NCBI GenBank assembly: GCA_018823125.1
Contig: JAHJIW010000017.1
Location: forward strand, 62,001-126,000
Source of the DNA: Candidatus Margulisiibacteriota bacterium
GTDB lineage: Bacteria; Margulisbacteria; WOR-1; JAHJIW01
Reading direction: 5' to 3'
DNA length: 64,000 bases
The notes under the pieces were generated by a model. The model made no database searches. It was not told where the DNA came from and was given only the letters and a program-made list of their open reading frames with translations. The number at the start of each line of letters is the position of its first letter. Position 1 is the first letter of the stretch. Both the position numbers and the translations under genes were made by a program. Shown in pieces: positions 52,801 through 61,714 of this stretch.

Positions 52801-54314
52801 AAAACTTCTCTGGCAAAGGCATTGCGATCCATGGTCCCGATGCCAACGTTTGCTAAAAAGTAACAAGAGATTGGAATAATATTTCGGTATTTGCCCGCCT
52901 TGACGCGATCCGGATATCTGCCGTTAATAGCGCCGGCCAGTATTTCCTGTTCCCGGCTTTCCAGCGGATTAGAAGCAGGAGCATAAATCAGGTCTTTCCC
53001 TAATTCAGCATAAACCCTGATACCATCGTAGTTTTCAGTAAAGGCTAAATTTCTGACTCCCACGTCAATCCGTGCTCTAAACGGGTTGTCGGAGTCAGAA
53101 GTTACTTCAACCTCTACCACGTCCGGGAAAAAGGAGGAAACATTATGCAACGTTATTTTGGAAAGTATAAACTCTAAGGTATCTTCACAAATGTCTACAC
53201 TGCCGTCGGCATTAATTTCAACGCCGCGTTCTCCTCTGACAATGTCTAATCTTGCTAAAGGATCATCTAAGGTTGGGCTGCCGCTTTGCGGGTACTCTTT
53301 TGGAGAAACTAATCTGATTCCGTATCTTTCAAATTGAGCCAGCTCGTTCTGGTCTGGTCGTATTTTACCTAAAAGATTTCGCAACACTTCAGCCGATTCT
53401 CTTTCGATTCGGATAATTTTAACCGGGTTAGCTAGACCCTCAGAATATTCGCCAACTATGTTTTGGTTTTCTAAAGATAATTCGGCCAACGCATTATCAC
53501 CAAAACGCTTAGCCGCTTCTAATAAAAGAAACTGATCTTCTCTAACGGCATGCCAATAATCTCCGTCCTGGTCAAAATCCGCAAATTCCTGTAAGGCTGC
53601 CAAAACAACGTAAGAAGGATTGAAAGAAATACATCCTTTAAAATCTTGTTCACCCCAGCTGTCCGACATGGTGATAACATAGTGAGGATCGCCCTGCTCA
53701 TCGGTGATCGCAATAATATCTTTGCCTTTGATATGCGATAAGACTTCTTCTGCTTGGGCTTGATAGTCAATCCCGGTATCATTCCAGATTCCCATTCTCT
53801 GTAATCTAGCCGCACAAATCAAAGCCCAGGCAATGTATAAGTCGGCGTCGGTAGCAGAGTAAGCTTCATCGTTACTTTCAAATTCGATATCGCCAATTTG
53901 AAGATTATATTTACAGCGCCATCCGGGAAGACCATCGTTGGCCTTCATGCCCGCGGATTCCTCAATCATGCGCTCAACGCCTCTAAATAATCCATCAAAT
54001 TTTTCTTGATAATCCAGGGCAGAGTCGCCGTTAACCAACGTCATGTCGGTTAGGGTCTTCATCCAGTACCCCATACCTTCAGAAACAATTTGGTTTTGTT
54101 GGGTTGGGGCTTTGATGTAGTAAACGGGGCCGCTCTCGCCATTAAGCGGGGCAGCATTAATTAAGAAAAATTCTTCGGTAAGTGAGGTGTTAACCAGATT
54201 GATGGTTGCCTGTTGTAGTGCTTCCTGATCGCTTTGAGACGTCACTGCATTGCTTGGCCCAAAATAGGCAATCGTCGTTGCTTGTAACATATGAGCTAAA
54301 TTTACATTATTCAT
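49887..54314 (-). CDS. Giant GH8 glucanase-like domain fused to TPR repeats
   Basis: 1475 aa. Residues about 60-550 are a GH8 domain: general acid Glu79 in IVSEGMGYWM, signature SATDADLYIAWALICAA (153-169, Asp156), FNPSYVVLAALQEFA, probable base Asp430 in ENYDGIRVY, and closing helix DPEYYNASLTALNLSAYL. An insertion of about 120 residues lies between 300 and 420. The remaining 900 residues are TPR-like helices, clearest near the end (PYNADALIGKAQLFLKK). GH8 enzymes cut beta-1,4-glucans; BcsZ, the cellulose-synthesis glucanase, is one. No Sec signal is visible. First gene of the operon with the TPR-barrel protein; sigma-28-type promoter. Confidence 0.82.
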   Translation of the reverse strand: MNNVNLAHMLQATTIAYFGPSNAVTSQSDQEALQQATINLVNTSLTEEFFLINAAPLNGESGPVYYIKAPTQQNQIVSEGMGYWMKTLTDMTLVNGDSALDYQEKFDGLFRGVERMIEESAGMKANDGLPGWRCKYNLQIGDIEFESNDEAYSATDADLYIAWALICAARLQRMGIWNDTGIDYQAQAEEVLSHIKGKDIIAITDEQGDPHYVITMSDSWGEQDFKGCISFNPSYVVLAALQEFADFDQDGDYWHAVREDQFLLLEAAKRFGDNALAELSLENQNIVGEYSEGLANPVKIIRIERESAEVLRNLLGKIRPDQNELAQFERYGIRLVSPKEYPQSGSPTLDDPLARLDIVRGERGVEINADGSVDICEDTLEFILSKITLHNVSSFFPDVVEVEVTSDSDNPFRARIDVGVRNLAFTENYDGIRVYAELGKDLIYAPASNPLESREQEILAGAINGRYPDRVKAGKYRNIIPISCYFLANVGIGTMDRNAFAREVLNYGASRKTFFDYDTDLRGRVRSRDPEYYNASLTALNLSAYLAAPIWSGIPKMRANCEIEPMDRMPEAEEQLPEPIVEAFGQHLYHMDHLIMITDNALSWKGDSLLDLVPEGLLSDALQAVADENPPAYAISARSRFNQFKAVLENGTNLREVPDPELQYLFAVSLLGIGKYRIASEVFFDIIKTIEDLDSEVGQKVLALSTNYLVNVFSVLNVSEDEIGDIFAWLLEDSMPLTKRMYVRAMFIRQLNKTGRYNLAIEQEMKFFKEYDEYRNDLGSVDLGFLGQYDVGAEAGGYRAEARHLTRRGTNLRLPLPHRQLFGMVVAESIITIGGHYMLTESTVDGVREKRYLYSDAFALANLFLGQRNIGLQMQSMLPVEQQKLLVEDVRRAATIRPRGSNERILALYAQISALAEEMPADFDSRIMFAASKVASNMAWRHRDLVLQRTEGYRPAWIDRYGPSRGVVFDGSGNYVPGDHENEWRRCVAYIDFATGLMDSAMQLELGGIRDAQFINEVYFESTGIAGARADFIRREAKLRQGRLENYYSEADSDDGYMHSDSELAAISASMAQLDEQAAQALEDCRARQRGLIEEYNRPGRAFVSHNFRLPFTAHLGDTQMKAAQTIVCSQPSADPRNAALHTLLGKMQELSVQYGTTLNEPQYFADARMYATLMANVYVSNPNQRALFIFNGLLAYADALFFEAEMYSYSGNINGIAAEGLIDATKLQLLIDYPEYIDYLTPLREGGNIYMLPDDFDAMLATVPAGEIKEGLKELRMQVRYMQIKEARTHIIVIFEVLLGEKRSSQVQDQITFEDARQLLDLLDDNRVEMSKLLAHNPTFKSQAYAKCGNLMWWGTEDKDYHNEALRKYEQALMQDPYNADALIGKAQLFLKKERSLDEALRLTIRALRRLASGENDMYKLAAFKGLFNQFVQLRDALSEKERELIRRVQPIIDKPEELTGEDFRQILEVFKDY

Positions 54315-54335
54315 AGCTTGCTTCCTTCTATATAT

Positions 54336-54363
54336 ATATCGACAATTTTGGCCTAAAATCTCA
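54336..54363 (-). promoter_or_regulatory. Sigma-28-type promoter, copy 11 (GH8/TPR-barrel operon)
   Basis: Minus strand TGAGATTT (54363-54356), 12 bases, GTCGATAT (54343-54336), then TATATAG and the AAGGAAGC region before ATG 54314. Confidence 0.82.
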
Positions 54364-54445
54364 GATTATTTAGTAACTTTTTTGTGGGGAAAATACGAAA
54401 TATTTGCCTCTCCCCATCAGCAAAATTAATATTTGAGCTTATTTT

Positions 54446-57400
54446 TTAAGATGCGTCTGGTACTGCGGCTGCCTGTTCTTCTTTCTCGATCCTCTCAATA
54501 TCTTTTTCAATCATTTTTTTACTGTGGTCAACCGACATAATTCCGGCATTTAGCTTCCACATGCCCTTTGTCGTATAATATGCAGTTCTAAGCGACCACG
54601 GAATCAGCATTCCCATTCCAATCGCCATCAAGTCAAACTCTCCCATCACTCCAGATTCTAAAACGTAACTCTTGGCTACTACGGCTGCAGCCGTAAGATC
54701 CAGGGCCACTACGTCCCAGTTCATTCTCATAAAAGATCGAAAAACTCTTTCAGTCTCGTTTACTTTTTCTCTAAAGCCTACCGACATCGGGATGCGCACG
54801 TTTTGTTCCGGAGGATCGGTTACGTTAAAACCAGCTCTCAAGTTACTGATCAGTCGCAATGAAACCTGACTGTAGTTAAACCACATATACATTGAGTCGT
54901 AGGCAAAGTTATCAGAAGTTGCTCTGCCGAAGGGAGAGCCATTTACGTAACGACCATATCTAATCATCAACTCGATTACGGTATAGTTGATTAGCCCCAT
55001 TTCCATAATGAGCCCTAAAGGAGATCCGATTGAAAGGGATTGAAGCTGAGGATCAGGCATCATCATGGCAAAAACGTTACCAAAAACAAAACCGGCGATA
55101 CCTAATCGGTAAAGCAGTGCCGGGAATGAATAAGTATTGTATAAAGGCCCCAGCATCAGGTCTAATTTTTGCAGATAATTTAACATGTGCGGATGGTCTT
55201 GAAACATTTCGCCGAATGTTCTTAAAAGATGAGAGTTAAACGCCTGCCATCTAATTTTTTGCGCCAGATCACCCAAAAGTTCAACCATGCAATCGTTCAT
55301 TTGGCGCAAGCCTTTTCTCTGAATTACTCTGCCGCCAATTTTATTAAGCGAAACCGTAGTAGCTAAGTCTTCACTAGGATGGAGATGATACCAACGTCTT
55401 CCCGCAAAGTACTGTGTTAATTTAGGCCTGCCAAAAATCCTCGGCACATGATTAGTTAAAACATAAGCTCCAGCCGCAATCCCTAGTACCGGAACAAACA
55501 TCGGGGCCAAGGTAAGCGCTCCAAATCCCATTGCAGCGGTAAAAACTGAACCCAGCGTTGCTGCAGCAGCCGTACCAACTAAACCATAAGTGCTCCAACG
55601 GCAAACTGCCAGGTATGCCTCTAATCCATTTCGGTGTCCGAGGGTCGATGTCCCTCTGGTTTTAATGCCACCTTTACCGCTAACGATATCTTTGTTTGTA
55701 ATTCCAACAAATCCCAGAACGCCCGTTCTGCCCCATCGATACGCACCCCTTGCCGCAAGCAAAGGTTTCTTCAACGCATTCTCAGTACTATGCCAATCAC
55801 TTTTCACTCTGCCTCTGAGTGTTTCATCTAAGGCTATAAAGTTTCCGCCAAAATTACGGTTCCACCATCCCCAATTTTGAATTGAATAAGCCGTATTCTC
55901 AACGTTAGGCTGAACTACGAAATCAACGGTCTCAATTGCATCATCAATTGAAGCAAGGTTTGCGTATCCGGTTAGCGTTGCCAGGTGGCGGCTTCTTTCC
56001 CAGCGCTGAACGGTAGTGCGGTCATCAATTCCTTTGCTTGCAATATCTGCTTTGTTTTGCGGCAAACCAAGGTCGCGGTCTCTCTGCATTGTAGAGAACG
56101 GCGCATGGGCCGGATCATCGTAATTCAGACCAAATTGAATAATTTTCCCTCTAAAGGATTTAACGCCGTTATGTCCGCCAAAAGCACCCGCCGCCGTGGC
56201 AATACTTTCATAAAAGTAATTATCGGTATCCGCATTCATCTGAATATCGGTTCCCATTTGTTCCATTTCCGACGGACGGAACCGGTTGGTATCTAAAACA
56301 TTTTCAATTACTCCGCCGCAAAAATCTCTTTGAGTGTCTTCTGTTTCCTGCAGTCTTCTTCCAATACCGGCGGCAAAACTTTCTTGAGCATTATCCGCCC
56401 ATTCTCTTGCCGCTTTATCAAACTCATCAATATATCTAAGGTTATCTCGCCCGGAAGTTCTTCCATATTCTGGGTATAGTTCTTGTCCGATGCGTCCCAC
56501 TTCATCCAGTAGTGCTCCGTCCGCCTTGGCAGTTCCTTCTTCAATAAAGATTTGTGGTGCGCCTTGAATGGTTTTAAGCCATTCCATGGCTTCGTCAATG
56601 GTTCGGCCGCGGGTTAACATAAGTTCCATAACATCATAGCTTTCGGTGCGGCCTCGTTCTGTAGTCCGAGGAGCTCCTCTAAAGCGCGCCGCATTAATAA
56701 TATTTTGTCCGTGCACATTTGCATATTCTGCTTCTTCGCTAGCAATGGCTCGTAATTTTCGTTTTACACTAAAACTTGCGCTTGGAATTTGGCCGATAGC
56801 ACTTCTCGCACTAGATAAACCTTGCGCCACCCCTTCTTCAGCATTATTAATTGTTGCTGAAACGGCATAACCAAAAGTACAAACCTGAATATCCTCTGCC
56901 AGTAAAATTAAATTCTTTCTGATTTGTCCTAAACGGTTAACTCGGCTTAGCTTTCGGGTTAATCGTTTACCTTCAGGGGTCATGGCTGCATTGATGCGCC
57001 CGAAAATAACGTCTGCTGCTTCAGTAGCGCTTTTCCCTTCGTGGTACATTAATACTGCCATTTCTCTTACAATATCATCCGGAAGAAGATGGTTTTTTAG
57101 TTTAACGTCAAAATCTTCCGTAGTTGAGGATGTAAACCGCAGCTGATCAACCACGTTTACGTCTGCTTTTTTGTGCAGCGTCATCGGCACCCGCCACAAG
57201 CCCTCGTGTTCTTCAGCAACCCGCCCTAAAACATTTCGAATAATGGTAGCCATCTGAGTTCCGTGGCGATATGGAGTTAATATTCCATTGGTATTAACTG
57301 CCTTACCCAGTAGCCATTCTCTGCGCGGTGCGCGGTAGTAAATAAATGGTCGTTGGCGACGCTTATTTGCTGCGTGTGCAACCGCATCTGCCCCCGCCGC

Positions 57401-60400
57401 TAAAGGAGAAGCGCCCGTAGATGTCGGAGCACAAAGTGCTTCCATTGGCTGTAAACGCGCGGCATCAATTCCATAAAAAGGTTTTATTGGTTTACCCGGA
57501 TCGTTTACGGAAGTCCCGCTATAATCAGCAGTCTCATATTCAATCAGGCGCTGTAACATAGCCGCAGAATTATTATTAATAAATTCTGCCAGCCAAGCTG
57601 CCCCCGCATCATTCGGAGCTCTGGCAGCTTCGCTTTCGATCACCGCCTGAGGGGTGCGCGCGTTTGCCACGGTTTTTCTCTTAGGATTAGCCGCCACTTC
57701 TGCCAAGTGCCCTAACAACACCGCCAGGTCTTCATAAACAGCACTTGTGTTTTTAATCGGATTCGCAGAATTATCCTGTTCTGCTTCTTGATTTCTTACT
57801 TCTATAATTGCATCGGTTAGCTGTAGTCGAGCTCGGGGTCTTTCTGCCTGAGCATCAATTAAACTATTAAGGTTTTGGATTAATTGTTTATTGCCTTCCG
57901 CGTTAGTAACCAGCATCAACATTCTTTCGAGAACAGCTTTTTTAGCTGGATCTTGTTCGCCCTTAATTGCGCTGCGCAATTCTTTTGGTGTATATTGCTT
58001 ATTCTCTTTTCTCGACTTCAAAAGATATCCTGCAAAATGCAAATCCCTTTGGCCCAGTACGGTTGCCGGCAAAGCATCTCGCATTTCTTCAAAGCTCATC
58101 AGCCAGCCCTTATATGTTCTACGGTCACCAACTACCTGGTTAGCCAGTTCCCTGAGTTTTCCAGCAAGGCCGTTTGCATATTCTCTCGCCGCGGCTTGAA
58201 CTTCAGGGGTGTCGCCCGGTTGGGATAAGAAACCTGCCAACCGATCAACTCTTTGACTCCAATCCTGGCGCGCCTGCCTCATCCGCCCGAACTGGGCATC
58301 AACGGCTTGCGCTACTCTGCCATTCGATTCAAGTTCTTCTGCCACTTCTCGCAATCCCGTGTTTTCACGGTGTACAAAAGAAGATAAACCAAGCTCCATG
58401 CGCTCCGGCATATTATGCCCGGATCTAAATTCTTCTTTCGCTGCCTCGGCGGCAATTTCAATAATTCTTGCTCTTTCGTTTTGTCCCTCTGGTTTTTTTG
58501 GATTTATTCCATATTCTCGCAGTAATTCATCGGTTACTATTTCATCAACAATTTCTTCGAGTTTTCTTTCAAAACGATCACGAACGCGGGCCTCTGCTGC
58601 CTCTCTCGAGACGTTTTTCCTTGTTTCTCCTAAGATTTCGCATTCAGCCAAATAGTCTCCGGCAAATACCTGGTGCGGCGCCGCTCTTCTGGCAATTTGG
58701 ATTCCGAGTATTCTAGCCAGCTTATTTCTTTGTTTCGCCGATTTCCCCTTGCTTTTCTTGCCTCCAAAAATTTCCGCCTCAGAAAGATCTTGTTCAATTT
58801 GCCTTTGCATTAATTCGTGAATCGGTGAATTGCCTTTATTTAATTGACCGTAAAACCACTCTTCTGCCAACTGCATTTCGCTTCCTGGAGCAACGGTTTT
58901 TCCTTTACGCCTTGCATTTTCCGCGGCGCCCGTACAAGCGGTTCTATAAATTCCTTTTTGACCAGGGGTCAACGCATCAATTCCGTGCGTCTCTATTGTG
59001 GATACTATGTGTCTCCAAACGTTGAGCAAGTTTCTTTCTTCGGACTTAATGCCTTTGATGTCAAAGGCCGCCACCAAAGTAAAGTAGTCTCTTAGTCCAT
59101 ATACGGTTGCATCCGAAGCCTCCACCGGCTCTCCAGCCATTTTTCTGGCCGCACGGTCTAACACAGGCCCGCTACTAAAAAGTTCTCTTGCCGCCCATTC
59201 CGCTTCTCTGTGTTCAAGGTGGAAAGTCTCAATCAATAAGTTCGTTAATTCTGTTACATCCCAATTCCTATCCAAAAGAGATCTTCCGGTAAGCATTCTT
59301 TCGCCAATTTCAGCAATTCGCTTCCAGCGATCGTAGGTTTGTAGTTTATTAACCGCGATGCGAGCTACCATTTCGGACCGGTCTGCATCCATGCCGGCTT
59401 TTTCAGCTGCCCTGCAAAGTTCGAGTTCGAGGTGCGCCATTAACCGTTGTTGAACAAATTCCGTAATGGCAGTTCGCTGGGTAGAGGTTAAGCCGCATAC
59501 ATTTGAGGCCTCCTCACAAACCCTGGCAACCGCTTCCTGATCGGTAACATTATTTAAATCTAAACCGTTTCTCCTCATCGCCCACTCTAAAAGGGCCGAT
59601 GCAAATTTTCCTTTGCGAATATCTTTTAATCGTGTATCTTCACGAGCGGCTACGTCTAACCCTGCAATAACGGTTGCCTGCAGGGCCCTGCCGACCACCA
59701 CTTCTCCTTGCCCGCCCTGGTGGGGCTGAAGCCGTGAATCATGCGACAAGGAATCTCTAAATCTAACGTTTTCTCCGTGGGGGGTACAATCCGGATAAAC
59801 TTCATTAACGGCGTCGTCAACCAATGCCATGTTTGAGGTAACGCTAACTTCAATTGAAGAAAGAATAAAACTAAATAATCGTTTTCTTTTGGTGATTTCG
59901 GCTTGAACCCGATTTGCATTGCCTGCAGCTTTTGGATCAGCAATATGAGGCGCCGCATTTAAGCTTGGTATTCGTGAAGCAATGGCGTCTTCTATCGCTG
60001 CGGTACGCGCCATGATACGGTCAGCTAAAACCGCCGCACCTCGGGCATCAAAAGTAAAGTTATTACGTGAGTCGTTGTGGAACAAGACGTATTTTTTCCC
60101 AAAATGAGCAATGTAGTTGTAAAGATCGCTCCACGTATACTCTACAACTCTTTGCTTAGGACGCATGGTTCCTTTATTTGAATAGCGGTTAACCGTTTTT
60201 GACAAGCGTTTAGTAGGATCAACTTCTTCTGCGGGATCACGACTAAGCTCGGCGTATTCGTTGCCCTCTTCCAGTCTTGAGTAAACTGCGGCTCCCAGGG
60301 TATAATAAACCTGCGAAACAAAAACCAGGGTGTAATCAATCGAACTAAATAAATCAAATCCTTTAGCTAAAAAACAAAGCGATAAAACCCCCATGTAAAG

Positions 60401-61405
60401 CACGCCTAACATCCGGGAAGTCTGAGCTAAAGCCACCTTCTTTTGGTTAGCTTTTTTAATCACTAGTTGTTCGCGCATGAGATGAGCCACTTCTGCCCGT
60501 TTGTTTTCAACCTCCCGTGCCTTGGCAACGGTTTCTGCGTCGTGTCTTCCCTTTTTCTGTTTTAGTGTTGTAAATTCTTCTTCCGCTTTAAATAGTTTCT
60601 CTCTCGCCTTATCAATGGCTGTCGCTCTTTTTTGAAAAGTTTCAACAGTTTCAATGCGCCACTCACGAACTTTCTCTCCACCCCAATGCACCATCGCTTT
60701 CATGGCAGATAAGCCAAACAAGGTTCCGTATCCTGCAGCATGAGAAAGCAGCGTTCCGCCATTTCCAAAAGCAACCGTGCCAACCGCAACTAAAGCGGAG
60801 GCTCCGGCAAAAGCACTCCAAGGAGTTCTTCTTAGTGCTTCTCTAAAAACAGGGGAAGTCATTCCGCCCCTGACTAACAACCCGCCAACCACCAATCCTC
60901 CCGCCGCTAAGAAAACACCGGTTGGAATAATCGCAGCATTGGCCAGAAAGGCTAAGGTAACTAATGTTCCGCCAATCAGAAGATAGGTTTTTGCAGCCCC
61001 TTCTTCTTCGCCCATTAAAAATTTTCCCGTTCCGCGGAAAGGACCCCAGGATCTTAATAAATCTAACTCTTCGGTAAGCCGGGCAGAAATCTTTTCCGCT
61101 CCGGGCATTACTCGTCCCAGCGCTCCATTTTCTCCAAGTAATTCAGACGCTCTTTCGTACGCAATATTGGCGTGTCCGATAATTGATTCAGTTTTTCCGC
61201 TGGCATAAGCCATTCCACCACGTGCAATTCCGGTTATTCCTTCAGCAGAGTAGAGTGCGCTAACTCGATCCAGCGAAGTTCTTGCGCCTGGAATAATGTT
61301 TCTTGCCGAGGAAACCTGTCTTTGGGCAGCAGTTCTCCTTACCTGATGGTTAACAGGTCTTTCGGGAGCTACCCTATTAATAACCGGTCCGCTACTACCC
61401 GCCAT
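54446..61405 (-). CDS. Giant membrane glycosyltransferase, divergent cellulose-synthase-like GT2
   Basis: 2319 aa. Polar N-terminus, then hydrophobic helices at about 140-180, 200-240, 332-376, a coiled coil (255-320), and ~1100 mostly helical residues of unknown kind. Residues about 1590-2200 follow the order of processive GT2 synthases: IFIEEG (1619-1624, for VLLDDG), QMNADTD (DxD 1726-1728), IIQFGLNYDDP, IQNWGWWNRNFGGNF, SED (2011-2013), QKIRW (2049-2053) and FNVT (2193-2196). Asp2013 to Gln2049 is 36 residues, as in Rhodobacter BcsA. A 150-residue insert with two membrane helices precedes SED. No PilZ domain. GAGGAG site; sits behind two terminator-like hairpins. Confidence 0.7.
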   Translation of the reverse strand: MAGSSGPVINRVAPERPVNHQVRRTAAQRQVSSARNIIPGARTSLDRVSALYSAEGITGIARGGMAYASGKTESIIGHANIAYERASELLGENGALGRVMPGAEKISARLTEELDLLRSWGPFRGTGKFLMGEEEGAAKTYLLIGGTLVTLAFLANAAIIPTGVFLAAGGLVVGGLLVRGGMTSPVFREALRRTPWSAFAGASALVAVGTVAFGNGGTLLSHAAGYGTLFGLSAMKAMVHWGGEKVREWRIETVETFQKRATAIDKAREKLFKAEEEFTTLKQKKGRHDAETVAKAREVENKRAEVAHLMREQLVIKKANQKKVALAQTSRMLGVLYMGVLSLCFLAKGFDLFSSIDYTLVFVSQVYYTLGAAVYSRLEEGNEYAELSRDPAEEVDPTKRLSKTVNRYSNKGTMRPKQRVVEYTWSDLYNYIAHFGKKYVLFHNDSRNNFTFDARGAAVLADRIMARTAAIEDAIASRIPSLNAAPHIADPKAAGNANRVQAEITKRKRLFSFILSSIEVSVTSNMALVDDAVNEVYPDCTPHGENVRFRDSLSHDSRLQPHQGGQGEVVVGRALQATVIAGLDVAAREDTRLKDIRKGKFASALLEWAMRRNGLDLNNVTDQEAVARVCEEASNVCGLTSTQRTAITEFVQQRLMAHLELELCRAAEKAGMDADRSEMVARIAVNKLQTYDRWKRIAEIGERMLTGRSLLDRNWDVTELTNLLIETFHLEHREAEWAARELFSSGPVLDRAARKMAGEPVEASDATVYGLRDYFTLVAAFDIKGIKSEERNLLNVWRHIVSTIETHGIDALTPGQKGIYRTACTGAAENARRKGKTVAPGSEMQLAEEWFYGQLNKGNSPIHELMQRQIEQDLSEAEIFGGKKSKGKSAKQRNKLARILGIQIARRAAPHQVFAGDYLAECEILGETRKNVSREAAEARVRDRFERKLEEIVDEIVTDELLREYGINPKKPEGQNERARIIEIAAEAAKEEFRSGHNMPERMELGLSSFVHRENTGLREVAEELESNGRVAQAVDAQFGRMRQARQDWSQRVDRLAGFLSQPGDTPEVQAAAREYANGLAGKLRELANQVVGDRRTYKGWLMSFEEMRDALPATVLGQRDLHFAGYLLKSRKENKQYTPKELRSAIKGEQDPAKKAVLERMLMLVTNAEGNKQLIQNLNSLIDAQAERPRARLQLTDAIIEVRNQEAEQDNSANPIKNTSAVYEDLAVLLGHLAEVAANPKRKTVANARTPQAVIESEAARAPNDAGAAWLAEFINNNSAAMLQRLIEYETADYSGTSVNDPGKPIKPFYGIDAARLQPMEALCAPTSTGASPLAAGADAVAHAANKRRQRPFIYYRAPRREWLLGKAVNTNGILTPYRHGTQMATIIRNVLGRVAEEHEGLWRVPMTLHKKADVNVVDQLRFTSSTTEDFDVKLKNHLLPDDIVREMAVLMYHEGKSATEAADVIFGRINAAMTPEGKRLTRKLSRVNRLGQIRKNLILLAEDIQVCTFGYAVSATINNAEEGVAQGLSSARSAIGQIPSASFSVKRKLRAIASEEAEYANVHGQNIINAARFRGAPRTTERGRTESYDVMELMLTRGRTIDEAMEWLKTIQGAPQIFIEEGTAKADGALLDEVGRIGQELYPEYGRTSGRDNLRYIDEFDKAAREWADNAQESFAAGIGRRLQETEDTQRDFCGGVIENVLDTNRFRPSEMEQMGTDIQMNADTDNYFYESIATAAGAFGGHNGVKSFRGKIIQFGLNYDDPAHAPFSTMQRDRDLGLPQNKADIASKGIDDRTTVQRWERSRHLATLTGYANLASIDDAIETVDFVVQPNVENTAYSIQNWGWWNRNFGGNFIALDETLRGRVKSDWHSTENALKKPLLAARGAYRWGRTGVLGFVGITNKDIVSGKGGIKTRGTSTLGHRNGLEAYLAVCRWSTYGLVGTAAAATLGSVFTAAMGFGALTLAPMFVPVLGIAAGAYVLTNHVPRIFGRPKLTQYFAGRRWYHLHPSEDLATTVSLNKIGGRVIQRKGLRQMNDCMVELLGDLAQKIRWQAFNSHLLRTFGEMFQDHPHMLNYLQKLDLMLGPLYNTYSFPALLYRLGIAGFVFGNVFAMMMPDPQLQSLSIGSPLGLIMEMGLINYTVIELMIRYGRYVNGSPFGRATSDNFAYDSMYMWFNYSQVSLRLISNLRAGFNVTDPPEQNVRIPMSVGFREKVNETERVFRSFMRMNWDVVALDLTAAAVVAKSYVLESGVMGEFDLMAIGMGMLIPWSLRTAYYTTKGMWKLNAGIMSVDHSKKMIEKDIERIEKEEQAAAVPDAS

Positions 61406-61616
61406 TTTCGTTCTCCTCTTCGAAAGATAAGAAAAGAGCCCTATCCGGGACGGCGCTTAGGGATGAAGCTAAGACATATTCCGCCACATCAAGGGCTCGT
61501 TTTCTTTTATCAACATACAAAAAAGCCCGCGCAATTATGCTCGGGCATTTAAACTCATGCTTATTTAATTTATTATTCCCCGGGTTTCTAGATTTTAAGG
61601 TTTTTAACGTGCTCAT
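61395..61616 (-). CDS. Small leader ORF (73 aa) upstream of giant synthase
   Basis: ATG 61616 has AAAGGA 8 bases upstream. The product is basic at the start (MSTLKTLKSRNPGNNKLNKH) and ends in acidic EEENENGG. No family is recognised. It lies between the sigma-28-type promoter (61715-61742) and the giant gene, overlapping its start by 11 bases. The DNA of its second half is dominated by two hairpins, so it may be a translated leader whose reading influences their folding. It could also be an independent small protein. Confidence 0.55.
   Translation of the reverse strand: MSTLKTLKSRNPGNNKLNKHEFKCPSIIARAFLYVDKRKRALDVAEYVLASSLSAVPDRALFLSFEEENENGG
61431..61498 (-). terminator. Nested hairpin with U-tract in leader of giant synthase
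   Basis: Minus strand GAGCCCT (61498-61492) pairs with AGGGCTC (61442-61436), with inner GGCG/CGCC and CTTAG/CTAAG helices, then TTTTC. It ends about 30 bases before ATG 61405. Terminator or anti-terminator-like element. Confidence 0.55.
61519..61546 (-). terminator. Intrinsic terminator inside leader ORF
   Basis: Minus strand GCCCGAGCA, TAAT, TGCGCGGGC (one mismatch), followed by T6. A classical intrinsic terminator, but placed between promoter copy 12 and the gene it should drive. Confidence 0.75.
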
Positions 61617-61714
61617 GGCACTCATCCTTTCTAGAGAGACACCCACATCTTAAAGATACTACACCGGATTAATTCCTTTCTGTTCATCCCTAAGCTTTTT
61701 GTCCTCTCATATAT

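Noticed and set aside
54446..61405. Cyclic beta-1,2-glucan synthase (NdvB-type) identity for the giant membrane protein
   Set aside because: No GH94 domain at its C-terminus, and the motif order and SED-QxxRW-FxVT end fit cellulose-synthase-type GT2 better. The separate GH94 at 24555 is a soluble phosphorylase.
46480..61552. Numerous plus-strand frames opposite the giant genes
   Set aside because: All lie within long, codon-regular minus-strand frames and lack ribosome-binding sites.
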